From Bacillota bacterium (GTDB taxonomy: Bacteria; Bacillota; Clostridia; Lutisporales; Lutisporaceae), in NCBI GenBank assembly GCA_023230985.1, contig JALNWH010000063.1, positions 1 through 11,095 on the forward strand: DNA of 11,095 nt, in the 5' to 3' direction. The notes under the pieces are model-generated. The model was given only the letters and a program-made list of their open reading frames with translations, had not been told where the DNA came from and did no database searches. Positions 6,735 to 11,095 of the stretch are shown in pieces; position 1 is the first letter of the stretch, and each line of letters starts with the position of its first letter. A program made the position numbers and the translations under genes.

Positions 6735-8232
6735 AGATTATTTAATTCCCGGGATAGTATTGATGGAAAACGCAGCTTTGGGAGTAATGAAAGAAATTGA
6801 GAAAGAAATAAAATGTGGAGGGTTGCCTAAAAAAGGTAATTCTCTTATAATATGCGGCACCGGTAATAATGGCGGGGATGGTTTTGCAATTGCCAGACAC
6901 TTGGTAAGCATAGGATGGCGAACAAAGATAATTATATGCGGAGATTACAATAAAATTACCGGAGATGCGTTAATTAATCTAAAAATAATAGAAAATATGG
7001 GATTATCTATAAATTACGTAAATAAAGGCGATATAGATTTAATAAGCAATAAGCCGGATTTAATTATTGACTCAATATTGGGTACAGGTTTTAAAGGTGA
7101 ATTAAAACCTGAGATTCAATTCATAGCGGAGAGCATAAATAGTAATAATGCGTATGTGATTTCTGTAGATATTCCTACGGGTTTAAATAGTGATACAGGG
7201 TTTATAGATAGTGTCTGTGTGAAAGCTGATAAAACCGTAACTTTAGGTTTGCCCAAAATAGGTCTTGTAATAAATGAAGGACCTGCTCATTGCGGAGAGT
7301 TGTCAGTTGAGGGATTGACTATTCCTAATGAAGTATATGATAAAGCCGGAGTAAACAAATATTTAACTGATGAAAATTTTCTATGCGAATATTTATTAGA
7401 AAGGAATAAAAATAGTCATAAAGGAACTTATGGTAAGGTGCTGGCTATAGCTTGTTCAAAAGAAATGACAGGCGCAGGATTATTAGCTTCTGAAGCAGCA
7501 CTGCATAGTGGTGCAGGTATAGTTGAACTGGCAGTTCCTGAAAGCTTAATAAATGCTGTAAGCGGAAAGGTTCCCGAGATAATTACAAGAGGCCTTTTAG
7601 AGAGTAAAGACGGTTATATTTCAAGTGCTGATAGTGATAAGATTATTAGAGAATATGGGGGGACTTCATCTATGCTTATAGGTCCCGGCCTTGGCATAAG
7701 CGATGAAGTCTTTAATATGTTGGTAAAATTAATAAAAGAGTGTGACAACACTATTGTTATAGATGCAGACGGGCTTAATGCCTTAGCAAGACGGACTTCT
7801 GTATTGAATGATAAAGTAGGAAAGATTATCTTGACCCCGCATCCCGGTGAAATGGCACGATTAATGGATATTAGTATTGATGATATTCAACGAGACAGGA
7901 TTGGTGTTGCAGAAAAATTTGCAAAAGAGTATCAAGTTGTTGTTGTATTAAAAGGCTATAGGACAATAATAGCTACTCCTTGGGGAGAGACTTGGATTAA
8001 TCCCACGGGAAATCCCGGTATGGCAACCGCAGGATCAGGAGATGTTCTTTCAGGTATTATAGCGGCTTTGACGGCTCAGGGGCTTGAAGCACATATAGCT
8101 GCAATATGCGGTGCATTTATACATGGCTATGCAGGTGATGTTGCATCGGAGACCTTAGGTGAATGGGGGATTACAGCGAAGGATATCATCAGATTTACTC
8201 CGTATGCGATTAAAAATATATTACAAAAATAA
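6682..8232 (+). CDS. nnr: bifunctional NAD(P)H-hydrate epimerase / ADP-dependent NAD(P)H-hydrate dehydratase
   Basis: This repair enzyme restores NADH and NADPH damaged by hydration. The N-terminal YjeF_N half (about 1-225) interconverts R and S hydrates. The C-terminal ribokinase-like half (about 240-515) dehydrates the S form using ADP. Epimerase motifs are SSQQMR at the start, GIVLMENAA, the nucleotide loop GTGNNGGDG (59-67), DSILGTGF and SVDIPTGLNSDTG. Dehydratase motifs are HKGTYGKVL, GAGLLASEAALHSGAG, IGPGLG, VIDADGLNAL, LTPHPGEMARL and the catalytic GSGD (451-454). The 516 aa match the fused form. The start is TTG 6682: it has a ribosome binding site and gives the family-like beginning MKVCSSQQMR; a start at the ATG in QQMR would remove this segment. 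It is therefore translated partly within acpS, suggesting translational coupling. alr follows after 19 nt. Confidence 0.96.
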   Translation: MKVCSSQQMRISDEISIKDYLIPGIVLMENAALGVMKEIEKEIKCGGLPKKGNSLIICGTGNNGGDGFAIARHLVSIGWRTKIIICGDYNKITGDALINLKIIENMGLSINYVNKGDIDLISNKPDLIIDSILGTGFKGELKPEIQFIAESINSNNAYVISVDIPTGLNSDTGFIDSVCVKADKTVTLGLPKIGLVINEGPAHCGELSVEGLTIPNEVYDKAGVNKYLTDENFLCEYLLERNKNSHKGTYGKVLAIACSKEMTGAGLLASEAALHSGAGIVELAVPESLINAVSGKVPEIITRGLLESKDGYISSADSDKIIREYGGTSSMLIGPGLGISDEVFNMLVKLIKECDNTIVIDADGLNALARRTSVLNDKVGKIILTPHPGEMARLMDISIDDIQRDRIGVAEKFAKEYQVVVVLKGYRTIIATPWGETWINPTGNPGMATAGSGDVLSGIIAALTAQGLEAHIAAICGAFIHGYAGDVASETLGEWGITAKDIIRFTPYAIKNILQK

Positions 8233-8251
8233 TACTAAGGAGGCCTTAAAA

Positions 8252-9433
8252 ATGTATGACTTAAAGAGAATTAGGTCTGTTTGGGCAGAAATAAGCTTAG
8301 ACAACTTGGCGCATAATATGAGGGAAATAAGAAGACTTACAGACAAAAATGCTATGGTTACGGCTGTTATTAAAGCAGATGGTTACGGTCATGGTGCAAA
8401 ATATATAGTGGAAACTTTGCTTGAAAACGGTGCGGATAGATTTGCAGTAGCCGTATTGGATGAAGCATTGGATTTAAGAAGCTTCGGTGTTAAGGAACCT
8501 ATTTTAATTATGGGCTATACCCAGCCTGAAAAAGCGAAAGAAATAGTAGAAAATGATATTGAGCAAGCAGTATATACTTATGAGGTAGCTAAAGCCATTT
8601 CTGATGAATCTGTTAGACAGAATAAAAAAGCAAAAATCCATATAAAAATTGATACGGGAATGGGTAGAATAGGTTTAAGGCCGGAAGAAAAAGTTGTAGA
8701 TTTCGCAAAGGAGATTTCAAAACTTCCTAATATAATAATTGAAGGCATATTTACCCACTTTGCTATTGCAGATGATGCTGATAAAGACTATACTTACAAG
8801 CAATTCGAGAGATTTAACTGGACTATTAATAAATTAAAAGAAATAGGAATAAAGATTAATATAAAGCATTGTGCTAATAGTGCAACGATTATTGACTTGC
8901 CCGATATGCATTTGGATATGGTTCGTGCAGGAATAATCCTTTATGGTTTGGCACCTTCTTTTGATGTAATGCTTGATAGAATTGATTTAAAACAAGTTAT
9001 GTCCTTAAAAGCCCGTATTAGTCATGTAAAAGAAATTGAAGCAGATGAAAGTGTCAGTTACGGAAGAAAATATATTGCGGCAAAAAAATCTAAAATAGCT
9101 TCGTTACCGCTAGGCTATGCCGATGGGTATACAAGAATGCTTTCAGGGAAAGCGGAAGCCTTGGTTAAAGGGTTGAGGGTCCCTATAGCAGGTAGGATAT
9201 GCATGGATCAGTGCATGATTGATGTTACCGGAATAGATGATGTGAATGTGGGAGACGAAGTTGTATTATTTGGCGAACAAATGGGTGCTTTTATATCAAT
9301 TGATGAATTAGCTGAGAAATTAGGTACAATAAACTATGAGATAGTATGTATGATATCCAAAAGAGTTCCCAGAGTATATACAAAGAATGGAAAAGCGGTG
9401 AACATAGTTAACAATATATACCCTGTTAAATAG
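8252..9433 (+). CDS. alr: alanine racemase
   Basis: Alr interconverts L- and D-alanine with pyridoxal phosphate, supplying D-Ala for peptidoglycan. The protein is 393 aa, normal for the family. The fold is a PLP-binding barrel followed by a C-terminal beta domain. The PLP lysine is K41 in VIKADGYGHGA, and the second catalytic base is Y270 in SVSYGRKY. KIDTGMGRIGL, IFTHFAIAD, MVRAGIILYGL, SLPLGYADGY and GRICMDQCMIDVT are further family blocks. The ATG at 8252 has a perfect AAGGAGG 8 nt upstream; the frame is open further upstream only through the end of nnr. It is 19 nt behind nnr, so almost certainly in the same operon. In clostridia an alanine racemase here may also have a spore role, which this window does not address. 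Confidence 0.97.
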   Translation: MYDLKRIRSVWAEISLDNLAHNMREIRRLTDKNAMVTAVIKADGYGHGAKYIVETLLENGADRFAVAVLDEALDLRSFGVKEPILIMGYTQPEKAKEIVENDIEQAVYTYEVAKAISDESVRQNKKAKIHIKIDTGMGRIGLRPEEKVVDFAKEISKLPNIIIEGIFTHFAIADDADKDYTYKQFERFNWTINKLKEIGIKINIKHCANSATIIDLPDMHLDMVRAGIILYGLAPSFDVMLDRIDLKQVMSLKARISHVKEIEADESVSYGRKYIAAKKSKIASLPLGYADGYTRMLSGKAEALVKGLRVPIAGRICMDQCMIDVTGIDDVNVGDEVVLFGEQMGAFISIDELAEKLGTINYEIVCMISKRVPRVYTKNGKAVNIVNNIYPVK

Positions 9434-9519
9434 TACAGTCTACATATTGTATACATATATTTTTATTGTAGATTATTAATATTTGATTAAGATTAAAACA
9501 TAAATGTCAAATATTATCT

Positions 9520-9549
9520 ATGGCATTGATGTAAAAGTTGGTATATAAT
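9520..9549 (+). promoter_or_regulatory. candidate mazEF promoter
   Basis: TATAAT (9544-9549) has ATGGCA (9520-9525, four of six) 18 bp upstream. Transcription would start near 9556, giving a leader of about 100 nt. GTATAT copies flank the -10 and could belong to an antitoxin operator, which is a guess. Confidence 0.45.
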
Positions 9550-9602
9550 AGTGTATATGTGGTTAGCATAGATTCATAGAACGGGATTGCAAGACGTATA
9601 AT

Positions 9603-9638
9603 TGTTACATATAGTTCATACTATTTACTAAAGTAACA
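9603..9638 (+). promoter_or_regulatory. stem-loop in the mazEF leader
   Basis: Outer arms TGTTAC (9603-9608) and GTAACA (9633-9638) enclose an inner 5-bp stem ATAGT/ACTAT (9611-9615 with 9620-9624) with loop TCAT. It ends 8 nt before the GGAGGT ribosome binding site. It also contains one UACAU sequence (9606-9610), the cut site reported for Bacillus subtilis MazF. The stems are short and AT-rich. Confidence 0.4.
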
Positions 9639-9658
9639 GAAATACTGGAGGTGCTAGT

Positions 9659-9934
9659 GTGGCAGAATGTAAAAGAATTGTAGTTAGCTTGCCGGGCAGC
9701 CTTTTAGAAGAAGTTGACAATATGATTTGTAATGGGCAATGTGATAGAAATGAATTTGTCAGTAAGGCTATGGAGTACTATTTAAGTGAAGTAAAAAAGG
9801 TTAATTTTGTTGAGAGCATGAAAAAGGGATATTTGGAAATGACACAAATAAATGTGATGTTAGCTGAAATCGGACTTACTGCTGACCAAGAGTGTATATG
9901 TAATTATGAAACAAGGCTTGCGGAGCGTGAGTGA
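9659..9934 (+). CDS. mazE: MazE-type (EndoAI) ribbon-helix-helix antitoxin
   Basis: This is the antitoxin of a MazEF pair: it binds and blocks the MazF ribonuclease and normally represses its own promoter. The 91-residue protein starts with a ribbon-helix-helix domain (KRIVVSLPGSLLEEVD, then RNEFVSKAMEYYL, about 5-43). A linker helix follows with the EndoAI-like MKKGYLEMTQINVMLAEIG (54-72), which in this family leads into the toxin-binding tail. GTG at 9659 has GGAGGT 6 nt upstream. It is named by family fold, by comparison with Bacillus EndoAI, and by the mazF immediately behind it (stop at 9932-9934, mazF start at 9936). It holds five cysteines (C4, C24, C28, C79, C81), many for so small a protein. 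Confidence 0.9.
   Translation: MAECKRIVVSLPGSLLEEVDNMICNGQCDRNEFVSKAMEYYLSEVKKVNFVESMKKGYLEMTQINVMLAEIGLTADQECICNYETRLAERE
9922..9925 (+). promoter_or_regulatory. weak ribosome binding site for mazF
   Basis: GGAG inside the end of mazE lies 10 nt before GTG 9936. The weak site and long spacer suggest that mazF is translated mainly by ribosomes finishing mazE, which would keep antitoxin in excess. Confidence 0.5.
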
Positions 9935-9935
9935 T

Positions 9936-10292
9936 GTGATTATAAAAAGAGGGGATATGTTCTATGCGGATTTAAGTCCTGTTGTCGGTTCAGAACAAGG
10001 CGGGACAAGGCCTGTTCTAGTAGTACAAAACGACATTGGGAATAGGTACAGTCCTACTGTGATAGTAGCTGCCATTACTTCACAAATCAATAAAGCAAAA
10101 CTACCTACTCATGTGGAAATAAGTGCAAAAGAGTACGGGTTGGCGAAAGATTCCGTTATTCTGTTAGAGCAAATAAGAACCATAGATAAAAAGAGGCTTA
10201 AAGAAAGGATTGGCAATCTATCCGAAGAACTTATGAAAAAAGTAGATAACAGTATAGGGATAAGTTTTGGACTTGTAGAATATAGTATTTAA
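9936..10292 (+). CDS. mazF: MazF-type (EndoA) mRNA interferase toxin
   Basis: MazF is a sequence-specific endoribonuclease that cuts mRNA and arrests growth when freed from MazE. The 118 aa match the Bacillus subtilis EndoA length (116 aa). The sequence follows that family closely: KRGDMFYADLSPVVGSEQGG, RPVLVVQNDIGNRYSPT, VAAITSQINKAKLPTHVEI, DSVILLEQIRTIDK. The residues required for catalysis in the Bacillus enzyme, R25 and T48, fall at the same positions here, so the toxin looks active. GTG at 9936 was chosen because it gives the family N-terminus MIIKRGD; an upstream in-frame ATG at 9906 would add ten residues encoded inside mazE. The close similarity suggests UACAU specificity, which is inference. 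A terminator overlaps the stop codon and ends the operon. Confidence 0.96.
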   Translation: MIIKRGDMFYADLSPVVGSEQGGTRPVLVVQNDIGNRYSPTVIVAAITSQINKAKLPTHVEISAKEYGLAKDSVILLEQIRTIDKKRLKERIGNLSEELMKKVDNSIGISFGLVEYSI

Positions 10293-10311
10293 AGGGCATA
10301 AGCCCTTTTTT
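10291..10311 (+). terminator. intrinsic terminator after mazF
   Basis: AAAGGGC (10291-10297) pairs with GCCCTTT (10302-10308) around loop ATAA and runs into six T (10306-10311). The stem begins at the last two bases of the mazF stop codon. Confidence 0.92.
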
Positions 10312-10367
10312 GATTGCTAAATAAACATTTTAGAATACAGGAATTTTGTTATTATTGGCGAATTATT

Positions 10368-10384
10368 AAACAAATGATTTGTTT
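10368..10384. repeat. 17-bp perfect palindrome upstream of the last gene
   Basis: AAACAAAT and ATTTGTTT are perfect inverted arms around a single G at 10376. The palindrome ends exactly where the GGAGG ribosome binding site begins. A one-base centre cannot form a full RNA hairpin, so a dimeric protein binding DNA is the more natural reading. No protein is identified. Confidence 0.55.
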
Positions 10385-10396
10385 GGAGGTAGTATA

Positions 10397-10924
10397 ATGA
10401 GTAGAAAAAGCACTAAAATTGTTGCAATAGCCATATTAATGTTATCCGCATTAATTTATTTAATGGTATTCGGATCTGCAGATGGTGCGGAACCGGGCTC
10501 GGAAAGTGATCCTATTGTAACCCTTAGTTTTGTTGACAAAAAGATTGAACAAATAAAGTATTATATTGATTCCAATTTAGAAGAGATTGATAGGCTTATT
10601 TTGGAATTAGAAAAAAAAGACGAAGAACTTGCAGCGCTCAAGAGAACAGTTGAAAGATCCTTAACCTTTGAAGTTGTGGAAATGAAAGCCGGCCAAGTGT
10701 TACTAGCTGATGAAGGTGCGGAATTAATTATAAGATCGGGCATAACGACTGCTGTATACGGAGAACTGGGGGGGCTTTCGGATATCACATCCGCAAAAGA
10801 CTTAAAAAGCGGAGAATCCATAGTTATAAATCATATGTTGATTGCATCCAGAGGAGACGGTAGAGGAGTTAGAGCAGGAAGCGAAGTTTTTTTGATAATT
10901 AAAGGTGGATATACCTTAAAATAA
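10397..10924 (+). CDS. membrane-anchored or secreted coiled-coil protein of unknown function
   Basis: I do not recognise a named family. The 175-residue product starts with basic MSRKSTK and one hydrophobic stretch (about 8-27, VAIAILMLSALIYLMVF), which is a signal peptide or signal anchor; GSADGA could be a cleavage region. A charged helix with coiled-coil character follows (about 48-88, with LEEIDRLILELEKKDEELAAL). The rest (about 90-175) is glycine-rich and probably beta-stranded, with VEMKAGQVLLADEG, ITTAVYGELGG, IVINHMLIASRGDGRG and EVFLIIKGGYTLK. The protein should sit outside the membrane. ATG 10397 has GGAGG 7 nt upstream; the in-frame TTG at 10379 lies before that site. The gene is separated from mazF by a terminator and has its own palindrome, so it is probably an independent unit. 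No good housekeeping promoter is visible. Confidence 0.88.
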   Translation: MSRKSTKIVAIAILMLSALIYLMVFGSADGAEPGSESDPIVTLSFVDKKIEQIKYYIDSNLEEIDRLILELEKKDEELAALKRTVERSLTFEVVEMKAGQVLLADEGAELIIRSGITTAVYGELGGLSDITSAKDLKSGESIVINHMLIASRGDGRGVRAGSEVFLIIKGGYTLK

Positions 10925-10964
10925 TTGCACTATATTTTAACTATTCCAACTTTTTTACTTTCGG

Positions 10965-10994
10965 GATCTTTTGGCTGAAGCCTCAGGATGACAA
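10965..10994. repeat. interspersed intergenic repeat, copy 1
   Basis: The unit runs GATCTTTT, then GGCTGAAGCC (a small inverted repeat, 10973-10982), then TCAGGATGACAA. It resembles the dispersed elements built on a TTC...CTCAG.ATGACA core found between genes in many bacteria. Confidence 0.65.
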
Positions 10995-11026
10995 CCTCGA
11001 AATTATTATTTTGAACTTGGCAGAAA

Positions 11027-11056
11027 TTGTCATTCTGAACGTAAGTGAAGAATCTT
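11027..11056. repeat. interspersed intergenic repeat, copy 2 (inverted)
   Basis: TTGTCATTCTGAAC, then GTAAGTGAAGAATC, is an imperfect reverse complement of copy 1. Read on the other strand it gives GATTCTTC then TCAGAATGACAA. Copies 1 and 2 face each other about 32 bp apart. Confidence 0.65.
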
Positions 11057-11075
11057 ATGTTACAAAGAAAAAAAG

Positions 11076-11095
11076 TCCTTCGGCTGAAGCCTCAG
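11076..11095. repeat. interspersed intergenic repeat, copy 3 (cut by window edge)
   Basis: GGCTGAAGCCTCAG (11082-11095) is identical to 10973-10986 of copy 1 and in the same orientation. The copy runs off the right edge. Confidence 0.65.

Larger units (their letters stand above)
9434..9658 (+). other. 225-bp alr-mazE intergenic region
   Basis: The region has no gene and no clear terminator for alr. It contains a candidate promoter (9520-9549), repeated ACATAT motifs (9442-9447, 9453-9458, 9607-9612), repeated GTATAT motifs around the promoter (9541-9546, 9553-9558), and a stem-loop just before the mazE ribosome binding site. Confidence 0.6.

Noticed and set aside
9435..9475. Inverted TCTACA/TGTAGA after alr as a terminator
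   Set aside because: The arms are 6 bp with a large AT-rich loop and no T tract after the second arm.
10333..10369. Sporulation-type (sigma F/G) promoter before the last gene
   Set aside because: GAATA and GGCGAATTA are spaced 19 bp apart and the second element departs from the consensus.

Overview
The window is low-GC (roughly one third G+C by eye), densely coded DNA in which every convincing gene lies on the + strand. T-box leaders, strong GGAGG-type ribosome binding sites, TTG and GTG starts, and the gene order acpS–nnr–alr–mazE–mazF all point to a Firmicute, most likely an anaerobe of the class Clostridia. I cannot name a genus from the sequence alone.

Left part (1–3247): a possible tail of an upstream gene (to 59) is followed by a consensus promoter and an asparagine-type T-box leader with its terminator. 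This leader controls asnA (ammonia-dependent asparagine synthetase). Downstream are a coiled-coil protein of unknown function and a radical SAM enzyme of the YtqA/YhcC (TIGR01212) family, recently linked to tRNA wobble-uridine modification (MnmL).

Middle (3248–5984): a second consensus promoter, only 4 nt after the radical SAM stop codon, drives a leucine-type T-box leader (specifier CTC) in front of leuS. The first half of the window therefore holds two tRNA-sensing switches. One watches uncharged tRNA-Asn and controls synthesis of asparagine. The other watches uncharged tRNA-Leu and controls its charging enzyme.

Right part (6288–10292): a 303-bp gap with a candidate promoter and palindrome leads into acpS (activates acyl carrier protein), nnr (fused NAD(P)H-hydrate epimerase/dehydratase) and alr (alanine racemase, supplying D-Ala for the cell wall). 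After a 225-bp gap with a candidate promoter comes a MazE/MazF (EndoAI/EndoA) toxin–antitoxin pair, closed by a clear terminator. The reading frames of acpS and nnr overlap by 53 bp.

End (10293–11095): a 17-bp perfect palindrome sits directly against the ribosome binding site of a membrane-anchored or secreted coiled-coil protein of unknown function. The last ~130 bp hold at least three partial copies, in both orientations, of an interspersed intergenic repeat that runs off the window edge.

I see no CRISPR array, phage, insertion sequence or obvious new multi-gene system. The best leads are small: candidate MazF cut sites in the mazEF leader, a cysteine-rich antitoxin, the acpS/nnr overlap, the palindrome before the last gene, and the two uncharacterised coiled-coil proteins.
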